A DNA stretch of 64,000 nucleotides, from contig NZ_JNZS01000011.1 of the NCBI RefSeq assembly GCF_000718515.1, positions 245,244 through 309,243 on the forward strand, written 5' to 3'. Positions within the stretch are counted from its first letter, which is position 1. Every line of letters starts with the position of its first letter. A program made the position numbers and the translations under genes. The DNA is from Micromonospora parva. Its GTDB lineage: Bacteria; Actinomycetota; Actinomycetes; Mycobacteriales; Micromonosporaceae. This document shows positions 55,346 through 63,939 of this stretch, piece after piece. The notes below the pieces were generated by a model, which saw nothing but the letters and a program-made list of their open reading frames with translations, made no database searches and was not told where the DNA came from.

Positions 55346-56172
55346 ACGAGGAACAGTTCCGCGAGGGGCTGCGTAGCGAGATGGCGGGCATCACCCCGCC
55401 ACCACCATTGAGTACGACTGCCGCGCTCGGCGCGGCACGACGGGCGCACGTCCGCCGGCGCGTGGTGTGGGCGTCGCTCGGCTCGGCGGCCGTCGTGCTG
55501 GCGGTCAGTGGCTTCGCGGCCGTCGCCACTCCGGACGGTCACGTCTACGAGCCGGCGGGCGGTGGGCCGCTGGTTGCTCCGGCCACCAAGGAGCCGTGGC
55601 CGACCGGGCCGAACGGGCAACCGCAGGAGGACCGGACCGCGCGGGCCGGCTCCAAGTACGACCAGGGAGCGCACCTGCTCAGCGAGGCTGTCGCTGTCGT
55701 ACCCGCCGGTTTCACCACGCCCGACGACCCATCTGGTCAGTCCGCCGAGCAGCGGACGCTGCGGACCCACCAGGCGCAGTTCGAGGCCAGGGTGGACGGC
55801 GCCGACGTGTGGAGCTACTCCACTTCGGTGGCCGTCGCGCAGGGCCGCAGCACCGGGCGCGTTGTGGTCGAGGTGTACGACGCCGGCAATCCGATGCCGA
55901 CCGAGCCGTGCGACCTGGCCCAGACGTTCTGGGGCATGCGGGGCGAGTGCCAGGTCGAGACCGTCGGCGCGGCGCGGGTCGGCGTGGTGGTCCGACCGGG
56001 CAGCGACGACCGGCTGGACCAGTGGTCGGCGTACCGGCATCCGGACGGCGTGGTGGTGTTCGTGGCGCAGGGCGTACGGCTTGACGAGAGCCGGCCCGCG
56101 TTGACGGAGCTGCCGTTCTCCGTACCGCAGTTGGCGGCGCTCGCCGTCGACGAGAGGTTCCACCTGAAGTGA
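55342..56172 (+). CDS. Membrane protein partner of the SigE-like factor (candidate anti-sigma)
   Basis: 276 residues. A ~42-residue cytosolic N-terminus rich in Pro (TPPPPLSTTAAL), a single membrane helix (VVWASLGSAAVVLAVSGFAAVA, ~43-64), then an extracytoplasmic domain of ~210 residues with two Cys (CDLAQTFWGMRGEC). No zinc anti-sigma motif (HxxxCxxC) is seen. The 4 nt overlap with the sigma gene argues for a joint function. The family is unrecognised. Confidence 0.8.
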   Translation: MNEEQFREGLRSEMAGITPPPPLSTTAALGAARRAHVRRRVVWASLGSAAVVLAVSGFAAVATPDGHVYEPAGGGPLVAPATKEPWPTGPNGQPQEDRTARAGSKYDQGAHLLSEAVAVVPAGFTTPDDPSGQSAEQRTLRTHQAQFEARVDGADVWSYSTSVAVAQGRSTGRVVVEVYDAGNPMPTEPCDLAQTFWGMRGECQVETVGAARVGVVVRPGSDDRLDQWSAYRHPDGVVVFVAQGVRLDESRPALTELPFSVPQLAALAVDERFHLK

Positions 56173-56278
56173 CACGGCAACTCGGTTTTGCCGAGTGGGT
56201 CCAGGTGCCGAGATCCATCGGTTCACCTGGGCCCTGCTGTGTCTCAGGGCCGCCGCGCCGGTGACCTGCGCGTCCTTC

Positions 56279-56671
56279 TCAGCGGCGTGCCGTAAGGGGG
56301 ACGAGGACGAGCAGGGCGAGGCCGAGCATGGTGGCGCCGACGGCCCACCACCAGAAGAACCCCGAGAAGACCGAGGCGACCAGGAGCCCCACGCCGAGAC
56401 CGGCCAGCAGGCCAAGTGCGAACAACACCCGTGGCGGTAGGGCGAGGTGCGGCAGGCGTCGCACCACCAGCACCTCCAGCCAGGTGCCGCCGGCCGCCAG
56501 CAGCGCTGCGCCGACCCCGTCCACGGCGGACAGCCCGTGACCCTCGCTGATGGGTACGAGAACGCTGCCTTCGTCACCGGCCGGGACGAAGAGGACCAGC
56601 ACACCGACGACGATGAGCAGAGCGGCAGTGAAGACCTGCCTGCGTGGGGCGCCCGCACCAACGGATGACAT
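56279..56671 (-). CDS. Small polytopic membrane protein
   Basis: 130 residues with four hydrophobic segments (VFTAALLIVVGVLVLFVPAGD, AVDGVGAALLAAGGTWLEVLVV, VLFALGLLAGLGVGLLVASVFSG, WWAVGATMLGLALLVLVPLTARR). The ATG at 56671 is used; the frame also opens further upstream. No family recognised. It is convergent with the membrane partner of the sigma factor. Confidence 0.72.
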   Translation of the reverse strand: MSSVGAGAPRRQVFTAALLIVVGVLVLFVPAGDEGSVLVPISEGHGLSAVDGVGAALLAAGGTWLEVLVVRRLPHLALPPRVLFALGLLAGLGVGLLVASVFSGFFWWWAVGATMLGLALLVLVPLTARR

Positions 56672-56830
56672 CGCTATAGTCTCGGCCGTCCACCATCGTC
56701 TGCACAGGCGCCGCATAGGCGAACATCGAACGTCTGGCGCCCCGGCTGGCGCTGTCGGCCGCGCGCAGCAGTCGAAGCTGCGCGGCTGATCTGCTCGTTG
56801 CCGTCCCGGCCAGCTGGAGGGGCCATCTCA

Positions 56831-57166
56831 ATGTCCCTGGGAACGTTGTTCAACGACTTCGTCAGGGGCGTGGCGGAGCAACTGGCCGGGTACGGCTTCG
56901 AACAGGGGAAGGGCCGCGTCTTCCGTCGGTATTCGGCGGCGGGCGACGCGCTCGTCGTCGAACGTGACGACGGGCGATGCGGATTACTTGCCAAGTGGGC
57001 CGGTAGACACACCCGCGCCGACGGTGTCACGGCGTCGATCAGCCGGGCGACTCGGAGCTATGCCGAAACGTCCCAGCGGGCAGTTGGTCCCGCTTGGCGG
57101 GACAGTCGCCCAGGATTTCGTTCGCCGGTTCGGCCAACCGCGCCGCACCACGATGGGGAGATGTGA
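56831..57166 (+). pseudogene. Degraded DUF4304-like gene fragment
   Basis: The first ~48 codons (MSLGTLFNDFVRGVAEQLAG, then YGFEQGKGRVFRRYSAAGD) read like the start of DUF4304 proteins. The remaining ~60 codons in frame look like out-of-frame, low-complexity sequence (many Arg/Pro/Ser). The family normally runs to ~150-200 residues. I read this as a truncated or frameshifted remnant, with a terminator-like hairpin just after it and next to tRNA-Gly. Confidence 0.6.
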
Positions 57167-57206
57167 AAGGCCCAGGTGCCGCGATCATGCGGTCCACCTG
57201 GGCCTT
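57167..57206. terminator. Hairpin between DUF4304 fragment and tRNA-Gly
   Basis: aaggcccaggtg / cacctgggcctt, 12 bp stem with an inner ccgc/gcgg pairing. It can serve as terminator of the plus-strand fragment and of the minus-strand tRNA-Gly. Confidence 0.7.
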
Positions 57207-57215
57207 CGCACTCGG

Positions 57216-57286
57216 AGCGGGCGACGAGAATCGAACTCGCGTAGTCAGTTTGGAAGACTGAAGCTCTACCATTGAGCTACGCCCGC
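57216..57286 (-). tRNA. tRNA-Gly (anticodon TCC)
   Basis: 71 nt cloverleaf on the minus strand. The acceptor GCGGGCG pairs with CGCCCGC, the anticodon loop reads CTTCCAA, and the T-loop TTCGATT is present. CCA is not encoded. It lies just upstream of the hairpin region that precedes tRNA-Pro. Confidence 0.95.
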
Positions 57287-57401
57287 GTGCATCCCGCCGA
57301 AGCAGGACGCACCCCTAGCGTACCCAATGCCGGAGCCCGACGGCTAACCGCGCCTCCGCCCCGCGGTGCCGCGTCGTCCCCGACGCCGCGGCATGACGCC
57401 T

Positions 57402-57483
57402 CCAAGATCCGCACAACATCCGGGATGTAGTGGCCTCGCCGTGCGAGGAGACCACTACATCAGTGATGTTGTGCGGATCTTGG
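57402..57483. repeat. Long three-step inverted repeat (82 bp, ~34 bp of stem)
   Basis: Outer arms 57402-57420 and 57465-57483 (19 bp, exact), middle arms gatgtagtgg / ccactacatc (57424-57433, 57452-57461), inner arms cctcg / cgagg around loop ccgtg. Internal mismatches are only cgg/agt and a three-base bulge. It lies between tRNA-Gly and tRNA-Pro, outside any gene. It may be a terminator for tRNA-Gly, a mobile palindrome or a structured RNA. Confidence 0.85.
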
Positions 57484-57606
57484 ATCGTCCACCGGATCTT
57501 GGTGGCACCCGGGTGGGTGGAATGGTGATTTTCGGGCGATGTGTCCGGGTGGGGGACGCCCCGGCACCACCTGAGGCGTGGCGACGGCATAGACTGCACG
57601 TCGCCA

Positions 57607-57680
57607 CGGGGTGTGGCGCAGCTTGGTAGCGCACTCGCTTTGGGAGCGAGGGGCCGTGGGTTCAAATCCCGCCACCCCGA
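57607..57680 (+). tRNA. tRNA-Pro (anticodon TGG)
   Basis: 74 nt cloverleaf: acceptor CGGGGTG / CACCCCG, anticodon loop TTTGGGA with anticodon TGG, T-loop TTCAAAT, discriminator A, CCA not encoded. It is 138 bp upstream of tig on the same strand. Confidence 0.95.
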
Positions 57681-57818
57681 CTGTCGTCCGCGGCCGGGCC
57701 GCCCCGGGTGCCGCCCAGTGCGGTCCCCGGGCGATGCCGGAGCGTCAGGCCGGCTCGCCTACACTCGATGGGCTGAATCACGCCCAGACTCAACTGAGAT
57801 CCGTCAAGGAGTACGCCT

Positions 57819-59165
57819 GTGAAGAGCACCGTCGAGACTCTGAGCCCGACGCGCGTGCGGCTCGCCATCGAGGTGCCGTTCGTCGAGCTCGAGCCGAGCC
57901 TCAAGAAGGCGTACCGGGAGATCGGTTCGCAGGTCCAGGTTCCGGGCTTCCGCCGGGGCAAGGTGCCGACCGCGGTGATCGACCAGCGGGTGGGCCGGGG
58001 CACCGTCCTCAACGAGGCGGTCCAGGAGGCCATCCCGGAGAACATCCTCGCCGCGGTGCGCGAGCACGACCTGAAGACGCTGGGGCGCCCGGAGGTCGAG
58101 ATCACCGAGTTCAACGACGGTGACTCGCTGAACTTCACTGCCGAGGTCGACGTCCGTCCGGAGATCACCATCCCGGACGCGAGCACCATCGAGGTGACCG
58201 TCGACGAGCTGCAGATCGACGAGAGCGAGATCGACGAGCAGGTGAAGAACCTGCGGGAGCGTTTCGCGACCCTCAAGACCGTCGAGCGGGCCGCCGCCGA
58301 GGGTGACTACGTCCAGATCGACCTGAACGCCACCGTCGACGGCGAGGACGTGCCGGGCGGTCAGGCGAGCAACATCTCCCACGAGGTGGGCAGCAAGCAG
58401 CTCCTGCCGGGCCTGGACGAGGCAGTCGTCGGCCTGGCCGCCGGCGAGGACACCACCTTCACCACCCAGCTGGTCGGCGGCGACTTCGCCGGTCGCGACG
58501 CCGACGTGGCGGTGACCGTGCGCACGGTCAAGGAGAAGGAGCTGCCCGAGCTGAACGACGAGTTCGCCCAGATGGCCAGCGAGTTCGACACGATCGAGGA
58601 GCTGCGCGGCGACCTGCGGGCGCGGGTCACCCAGGGCAAGCAGGTCGAGCAGATCTACGCCGCTCGGGACAAGGCTTTGGCCCAGCTGGTCGAGGCCGCC
58701 GAGATCCCGGCCCCGGAGGGTGTCGTCCGCGAGGAGGTCGCGAGCCGCAAGCAGGCGATGATCGACCAGCTGGAGCGGATCGGCGCCTCGATGGAGGAGT
58801 ACCTCGCGGCCGAGGACAAGACCGAGGAGCAGATCGACGCCGAGCTGACCGAGGCGGCGACCGAGGGCGTCAAGGTCCAGCTCCTGCTGGACACGCTGGC
58901 CGACGCGGAGGACGTGCAGGTCTCCGACGACGAGTTCGGGCACGAGATCGTGCACCGGGCGCAGCGTGCCGGGATGGCCCCGCAGCAGTACTACGACCAG
59001 CTGGTGCGCTCCGGCGCGGCCGCCGCGGTCTTCGGCGACGTGCGGCGGGGCAAGGCGCTCGCGGCTGTCATGGAGCGGATCACGATCAAGGACTCGGCCG
59101 GCAACGGGATCACCCTCGACGCGCTGCGCGCCGCCAACGAGGCGGAGCACAACCACGAACACTGA
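57819..59165 (+). CDS. tig: Trigger factor
   Basis: 448-residue ribosome-associated chaperone and peptidyl-prolyl isomerase. The N-terminal domain carries the ribosome-docking signature PGFRRGKVP (~44-52). The FKBP-like middle domain is ~160-240, with EGDYVQIDLNATVDGEDV, and the helical C-terminal arms follow, ending in an acidic His-containing tail (NEAEHNHEH). GTG start. Position before clpP1-clpP2-clpX is the standard bacterial order and links folding and degradation of nascent chains. Confidence 0.97.
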   Translation: MKSTVETLSPTRVRLAIEVPFVELEPSLKKAYREIGSQVQVPGFRRGKVPTAVIDQRVGRGTVLNEAVQEAIPENILAAVREHDLKTLGRPEVEITEFNDGDSLNFTAEVDVRPEITIPDASTIEVTVDELQIDESEIDEQVKNLRERFATLKTVERAAAEGDYVQIDLNATVDGEDVPGGQASNISHEVGSKQLLPGLDEAVVGLAAGEDTTFTTQLVGGDFAGRDADVAVTVRTVKEKELPELNDEFAQMASEFDTIEELRGDLRARVTQGKQVEQIYAARDKALAQLVEAAEIPAPEGVVREEVASRKQAMIDQLERIGASMEEYLAAEDKTEEQIDAELTEAATEGVKVQLLLDTLADAEDVQVSDDEFGHEIVHRAQRAGMAPQQYYDQLVRSGAAAAVFGDVRRGKALAAVMERITIKDSAGNGITLDALRAANEAEHNHEH

Positions 59166-59222
59166 TCGTCGGGTTGCGGCCGCCGTCCGCCGCTCAGCGG
59201 CAGACGGCGGCCGTTTCCCTTC

Positions 59223-59328
59223 CCGGGTACGCCCGGGCAGCAAGCACTGCCGGGTGCGCCGGGGCAGCAAACGCTGCCGGGTACGCCCGGAAGCCCGCGC
59301 CGCGGGTACGCCCGACACAGCTGCGCTG
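59223..59328 (+). repeat. Four imperfect ~27 bp tandem repeats between tig and clpP1
   Basis: Copies at 59223-59249, 59250-59276, 59277-59302 and 59303-59328 all begin (c)cgggt(a/g)cgcc(c/g)gg-like and the first two end gcagcaa(g/a)c(a/g)ctg. They lie in the 249 bp gene-free gap before clpP1, which otherwise shows nothing else recognisable. Confidence 0.8.
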
Positions 59329-59414
59329 AGAGCGAACACTGCCCCGACCGGGACTCTGCCGCCCCGCACAGCGGTTAGTGTCGGGAAAGACGGTACGGAG
59401 AGCGAAGGGCTGCC

Positions 59415-60056
59415 ATGACCGACATGCACATCCCCAAGAAGTCGCTCCGGGCGATTGACGCGCGCGGTGGCGACTCCATTGGCAACCTCGACGACTCGGT
59501 CTACAACCGGTTGCTCAAGGAACGCATCATCTTCCTGGGCAGTGAGGTGACCGACCAGGTCGCCAACCGCATCTGCGCGCAGCTGCTGCTGCTCGCCGCG
59601 GAGGACCCGGACCGCGACATCAACCTGTGGATCAACTCGCCGGGTGGCTCGGTCTACTCCGGCATGGCGATCTACGACACCATGCAGTTCATCGACAACG
59701 ACGTGTCGACCGTGGCGATGGGCATGGCTGCCTCGATGGGCCAGCTGCTGCTCTGCGCGGGCACCAAGGGCAAGCGGTACGCCCTGCCCCACGCACGGAT
59801 CATGATGCACCAGCCGTCCGGTGGTCTGGGCGGCACGGCGTCCGACATCGCCATCCAGGCGGAGCAGATGCTCTACACGAAGCGGATGTTCCAGGAGCGG
59901 GTCGCGCACCACACCGGCCAGAGCCAGTCGCAGATCGAGGCCGACTCGGACCGGGACCGTTGGTTCACCGCCCAGGAGGCCATGGACTACGGCTTCATCG
60001 ACAAGGTGATCATCGGGGCCGCACAGGTTCCGGATGGCGCCGGGACCCTGAGCTGA
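59415..60056 (+). CDS. clpP1: ATP-dependent Clp protease proteolytic subunit 1
   Basis: 213-residue serine peptidase subunit forming heptameric rings. Catalytic triad: S107 in [10 protein letters not shown]132 in [10 protein letters not shown]181 in SDRDRWF. The ATG at 59415 follows GAAGGG; the next ATG at 59424 is possible. It lies 10 bp before clpP2, so the mixed ClpP1P2 tetradecamer of actinobacteria can be made from one mRNA. It works with ClpX and ClpC. Confidence 0.97.
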   Translation: MTDMHIPKKSLRAIDARGGDSIGNLDDSVYNRLLKERIIFLGSEVTDQVANRICAQLLLLAAEDPDRDINLWINSPGGSVYSGMAIYDTMQFIDNDVSTVAMGMAASMGQLLLCAGTKGKRYALPHARIMMHQPSGGLGGTASDIAIQAEQMLYTKRMFQERVAHHTGQSQSQIEADSDRDRWFTAQEAMDYGFIDKVIIGAAQVPDGAGTLS

Positions 60057-60066
60057 GGAGCTGACG

Positions 60067-60729
60067 ATGACCGATCTGAGCCTGCCGCCCCAGTTCGCGG
60101 CCGTGCACAACCGCTACGTGCTGCCGTCGTTCGTTGAGCGCACGTCGTACGGGGTCAAGGAGTCGAACCCGTACAACAAGCTCTTCGAGGACCGGATCAT
60201 CTTCCTCGGCGTCCAGGTGGACGACGCGTCGGCGAACGACGTGATGGCCCAGCTGCTGACGCTCGAGGGCACCGACCCGGACCGCGACATCATCATGTAC
60301 ATCAACTCGCCGGGTGGGTCGTTCACCGCCATGACGGCGATCTACGACACCATGCAGTACGTCCGTCCGGACATCTCGACGGTCTGCCTCGGGCAGGCGG
60401 CGAGCGCGGCGGCGGTGCTGCTCTCGGCGGGCACTCCGGGTAAGCGGATGGCCCTGCCGAACTCGCGGATCATCATCCACCAGCCGGCCACCGAGGGCGG
60501 CTACGGGCAGGGCTCGGACATCGAGATCCAGGCCCGGGAGATCCTGCGGATGCGTACGCAGCTGGAGGACATGCTGTCCCGCCACTGCAACCGCCCGATC
60601 GAGCAGGTTCGCAAGGACATCGACCGTGACAAGATCATGACGGCCGAGGAGTCCAAGGAGTACGGGCTGGTCGACACGATCCTGACCAGTCGCAAGAAGG
60701 GTCTGCTGGCGGCCAACGCCGCTCGCTGA
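60067..60729 (+). CDS. clpP2: ATP-dependent Clp protease proteolytic subunit 2
   Basis: 220-residue partner of ClpP1. Ser in GQAASAAAVLLSAG, His in IIIHQPATEGG and Asp in DIDRDKIM form the triad. It contains YINSPGGSFTAMTAIYDTMQ, as in all ClpPs. In mycobacteria ClpP2 docks the ATPases, which fits the clpX gene downstream. It ends with the hairpin terminator at 60740, so clpX may have its own promoter. Confidence 0.97.
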   Translation: MTDLSLPPQFAAVHNRYVLPSFVERTSYGVKESNPYNKLFEDRIIFLGVQVDDASANDVMAQLLTLEGTDPDRDIIMYINSPGGSFTAMTAIYDTMQYVRPDISTVCLGQAASAAAVLLSAGTPGKRMALPNSRIIIHQPATEGGYGQGSDIEIQAREILRMRTQLEDMLSRHCNRPIEQVRKDIDRDKIMTAEESKEYGLVDTILTSRKKGLLAANAAR

Positions 60730-60739
60730 GCTGTACCGG

Positions 60740-60781
60740 GTCAGAGGTTGGCCGGGGCTTCGTTCCCGGCCGACCTCTGAC
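60740..60781 (+). terminator. Terminator between clpP2 and clpX
   Basis: gtcagaggttggccggg / cccggccgacctctgac, 17 bp stem with one G-T pair and loop gcttcgtt, 11 bp after the clpP2 stop. The remaining ~150 bp before clpX would hold the clpX promoter. Confidence 0.85.
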
Positions 60782-60938
60782 ACACCCGTTTTGGGGGTCG
60801 GAGAATGCCCCGCCAGCGGGTAACGTCGGGTCCGTACCGCTTCGCCGGTTGGGCCGGCGGCGCGAACGAAGCCGGGCGGAGCGCAACGTCCGCAGGTCAG
60901 GGCCGGGTCTCCGGCCGATGAGTGCAGGGAGAACGTAG

Positions 60939-62234
60939 GTGGCACGGATCGGTGACGGCGGCGACCTACTGAAATGCTCCTTCTGCGGCAAGTCGCAGAA
61001 GCAGGTCAAGAAGCTCATCGCGGGCCCAGGGGTCTACATCTGCGACGAGTGCATCGATCTCTGTAACGAGATCATCGAGGAGGAGCTGGCCGAGTCCGGC
61101 GAGGTGAAGTGGGAAGAGCTTCCCAAGCCGATGGAGATCTGCCAGTTCCTCGACACCTACGTCGTGGGTCAGGACCAGGCCAAGAAGGCACTCGCCGTCG
61201 CGGTCTACAACCACTACAAGCGGATCCAGGCCGAGGCGGCTGGCGCGCCGGGCTCCGGCAGTGACGCCGTCGAGCTGGCCAAGTCCAACATCCTGCTGCT
61301 CGGTCCGACGGGGTGCGGCAAGACCCACCTGGCGCAGACCCTGGCCCGGATGTTGAACGTCCCGTTCGCCATCGCCGACGCCACAGCGCTGACCGAGGCG
61401 GGCTACGTCGGCGAGGACGTGGAGAACATCCTCCTCAAGCTGATCCAGGCCGCCGACTACGACATCAAGCGCGCCGAAACCGGGATCATCTACATCGACG
61501 AGGTCGACAAGATCGCCCGGAAGTCGGAAAATCCCTCGATCACCCGGGACGTCTCCGGCGAGGGCGTGCAGCAGGCCCTGCTCAAGATGCTTGAGGGCAC
61601 GGTGGCCAACGTGCCGCCGCAGGGCGGTCGTAAGCACCCGCACCAGGAGTTCATCCAGATCGACACCACCAACGTGCTGTTCATCTGCGGTGGCGCGTTC
61701 GCCGGCCTCGACCAGATCATCGAGTCCCGCACCGGGCAGGGTGGCACGGGCTTCGGCGCCCGGCTCCGGTCGGTGTCCGAGCGGTCGACCGACGACATCT
61801 TCAGCCAGGTCATGCCGGAGGACATGCTCAAGTTCGGGCTGATCCCCGAGTTCGTCGGCCGGCTGCCGGTGATCACCAACGTTCGCAGCCTGGACCGCAG
61901 CGCCCTCGTACGGATCCTCACCGAGCCGCGCAACGCCCTGGTCCGGCAGTACCAGCGCCTGTTCGAGCTGGACGGCGTCGAGCTGGAGTTCGACGAGCCG
62001 GCGCTGGAAGCCATCGCCGATCAGGCGATGCTGCGGGGCACTGGTGCCCGTGGCCTGCGGGCGATCATCGAGGAGGTCCTGCTCTCCGCGATGTACGAGG
62101 TGCCGAGCAACCCGGACGCCGCCCGCGTGCTGATCACCCGCGAGGTCGTCCTGGAGAACGTCAACCCGACGATCGTGCCGCGTGAGTTCACCGGCCGTCG
62201 TGCCCGGCGCGATCGCGAAGAGAAGTCCGCCTGA
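60939..62234 (+). CDS. clpX: ATP-dependent Clp protease ATP-binding subunit ClpX
   Basis: 431-residue AAA+ unfoldase feeding substrates to ClpP. The N-terminal C4 zinc domain is [20 protein letters not shown] with the second pair at ICDECIDLC. Walker A is [13 protein letters not shown], Walker [11 protein letters not shown]. The pore loop GYVGED and the ClpP-docking loop (I/L-G-F type, near TGFGARLR) are in place. The C-terminal tail is rich in Arg/Glu. GTG start at 60939 with GGGAGAACG upstream. Confidence 0.97.
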   Translation: MARIGDGGDLLKCSFCGKSQKQVKKLIAGPGVYICDECIDLCNEIIEEELAESGEVKWEELPKPMEICQFLDTYVVGQDQAKKALAVAVYNHYKRIQAEAAGAPGSGSDAVELAKSNILLLGPTGCGKTHLAQTLARMLNVPFAIADATALTEAGYVGEDVENILLKLIQAADYDIKRAETGIIYIDEVDKIARKSENPSITRDVSGEGVQQALLKMLEGTVANVPPQGGRKHPHQEFIQIDTTNVLFICGGAFAGLDQIIESRTGQGGTGFGARLRSVSERSTDDIFSQVMPEDMLKFGLIPEFVGRLPVITNVRSLDRSALVRILTEPRNALVRQYQRLFELDGVELEFDEPALEAIADQAMLRGTGARGLRAIIEEVLLSAMYEVPSNPDAARVLITREVVLENVNPTIVPREFTGRRARRDREEKSA

Positions 62235-62244
62235 TCCTCCCCGC

Positions 62245-62283
62245 ATCACGCCGGTCGTCGAGTTCTGGGACGGCCGGCGTGAT
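62245..62283 (+). terminator. Terminator after clpX
   Basis: atcacgccgg / ccggcgtgat, 10 bp outer stem with further pairing possible inside, 10 bp beyond the stop codon. Confidence 0.65.
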
Positions 62284-62369
62284 CGCGTTCGGGCGCCGAC
62301 CGCTGACCACCCGCGCCGGCCGGGCCGTGACCCTGTCCGTGAGCGGTCTTCCAGCCGTACCCTTTGCAC

Positions 62370-63167
62370 ATGCGTGTCGCCGTCTGCCAGCTGAACGCCC
62401 GGGACGACCGTAAGGCCAATCTGGCGGCCGCGGAGGCCCTGCTGGAGCGCGCTGCCGCCGGCGGCGCCGACCTCGCTGTCCTCCCGGAGTATGTCGACTA
62501 CCTGGGTCCCGTCGCGGGGCTGCCCGAACCGGAGCCGGTCGACGGGGAGGTGGGCAGCTTCTTCGCCGGGGTCGCACGGCGGCTCGGGATGTGGGTGGTG
62601 GCCGGCTCGTTCCACGAGGCCGGCCCGGACCCGGAGCACACCTGGAACACGTCGCTGGTCTTTGACCGTTCCGGCAGCCTGGCCGCGAGCTACCGCAAGA
62701 TCCACCTGTACGACGTGGAGATCCCCGGTCGGGTCTCGTACCGGGAGTCGGCGAGTGTCGCGCCCGGGGTCCAGCCGGTGGTGGTCGACGTCGAAGGGCT
62801 GCGGGTCGGCCTGTCGATCTGTTACGACCTGCGCTTCCCGGAGCTGTACCGGCGGCTCGCGTCCGAGGGCGGCGCTCAGCTGCTGGTGGTTCCGGCCGCA
62901 TTCATGATGCACACCGGCCGGGATCACTGGGAGGTTCTGCTGCGGGCCAGGGCGATCGAGAACCAGTGTTTCGTGGCGGCTGCCGGCCAGACCGGCGACC
63001 ACGAGCCGGGTCGCACCTGCTTCGGGCGCAGCATGGTGGTCGACCCGTGGGGGACGGTCATCGGCCAGGTGCCGGACGGACCGGGCGTTTCCGTCGTCGA
63101 CCTGGACCTCGACCGGCTCGACGCGATCCGCGCCGAGCTGCCCAGCCTCGCCAACCGCCGGCTCTGA
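62370..63167 (+). CDS. Carbon-nitrogen hydrolase (nitrilase superfamily, Nit-like amidase)
   Basis: 265 residues. The Glu-Lys-Cys triad reads LPEYVDY, YRKIHLYDVEIPGR and LSICYDLRFPELYRRL. The Nit1/Nit2 and deaminated glutathione amidase groups look closest; in actinomycetes lacking glutathione the substrate may be another omega-amide. ATG at 62370 is the sensible start; the TTG two codons earlier is unlikely. Convergent with the small membrane protein that follows. Confidence 0.92.
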   Translation: MRVAVCQLNARDDRKANLAAAEALLERAAAGGADLAVLPEYVDYLGPVAGLPEPEPVDGEVGSFFAGVARRLGMWVVAGSFHEAGPDPEHTWNTSLVFDRSGSLAASYRKIHLYDVEIPGRVSYRESASVAPGVQPVVVDVEGLRVGLSICYDLRFPELYRRLASEGGAQLLVVPAAFMMHTGRDHWEVLLRARAIENQCFVAAAGQTGDHEPGRTCFGRSMVVDPWGTVIGQVPDGPGVSVVDLDLDRLDAIRAELPSLANRRL

Positions 63168-63170
63168 GCC

Positions 63171-63395
63171 TCAGCCCTCCAGCAGGACGCCGATCACCGC
63201 GAACCCGGCGATGGCCGCTGCGGTGACCAGCAGCGCCGTGGTCATCCGGGACCGGCCCCGGCGGGCCAGTCGTCCCACCGAGAGCACGAGTACGACCAGC
63301 ACGACCGCACCGATCACCACCTGCCAGAACGGCCCGATGAGGCCGAGCAGTGCCTCCTCGGCGACCACCCTGGCACCGTGCCCGGACTCATCCAT
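63171..63395 (-). CDS. Small two-helix membrane protein
   Basis: 74 residues. After a hydrophilic start come two helices (FWQVVIGAVVLVVLVLSVGRL and MTTALLVTAAAIAGFAVIGVLLEG) separated by an RRGRSR loop. No family known. It lies 4 bp from the nitrilase stop, convergent, and the 400+ bp on its upstream side carry the rRNA promoters on the other strand. Confidence 0.68.
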   Translation of the reverse strand: MDESGHGARVVAEEALLGLIGPFWQVVIGAVVLVVLVLSVGRLARRGRSRMTTALLVTAAAIAGFAVIGVLLEG

Positions 63396-63629
63396 GACTG
63401 ACACTCTGGCACGTCGAGGCGGTCCGCGTCCTCGGCCGCACCGAGGAGCCTGCCGCGCGCCTCGCCCGAACCAGTGATGAACCCTGATTTGCCTTCTCCG
63501 GGCCGTCCGCGTAACTTTCTCTCTGCACGGGGGAGGCCGGACAAACCGGCCGAGAACGGGCGCCAGGCTCGTGGCGGGAACGCCGAGCGAGACTGAGGAT
63601 CGGGCGGTGCGGAACACTCCGGATACGGG

Positions 63630-63658
63630 GTTGCGAACGCGAAGCCGACCGGGTAGAG
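63630..63658 (+). promoter_or_regulatory. rRNA operon promoter P1
   Basis: TTGCGA (63630-63635), 17 bp spacer, TAGAGT (63653-63658). Consensus-like sigma-70/SigA promoter upstream of the rRNA leader. Confidence 0.65.
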
Positions 63659-63825
63659 TTCTGAAGCCGGCAGGAGCCGGGCGGAGAGCCGCGAAGCGGT
63701 GATCGGCCGGTCTGCGGCTTCCCACGACAGAAACGAACGTCGGAAACGACGCGCGTCATCGTGGACTCGAAGCAGTAAGAGTATCCGCAATATCGTTGAA
63801 GCATGGCGAACCGCGAAATATCGGT

Positions 63826-63854
63826 TTGACAGGGTGGAAACGAGCGGGTAACGT
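63826..63854 (+). promoter_or_regulatory. rRNA operon promoter P2
   Basis: TTGACA (63826-63831), exact 17 bp spacer, TAACGT (63849-63854). A perfect -35 box about 145 bp before the right edge of the window. Confidence 0.8.
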
Positions 63855-63939
63855 AGTAAAAGTGCCTGGTGCTGGAAGCGCCGGGTGCGAGAGCGGGAAA
63901 TGCCCCGGTTGGGGTTCCACTTGGGTGGGGCTTGCGGCT

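Noticed and set aside
57216..57680. tRNA region considered as an integrated element with att sites
   Set aside because: No integrase gene and no visible direct repeat of a tRNA 3' end; only a degraded fragment is present.
59223..59328. Tandem repeats considered as a CRISPR array
   Set aside because: The units are contiguous without unique spacers and not palindromic; no cas genes anywhere in the window.
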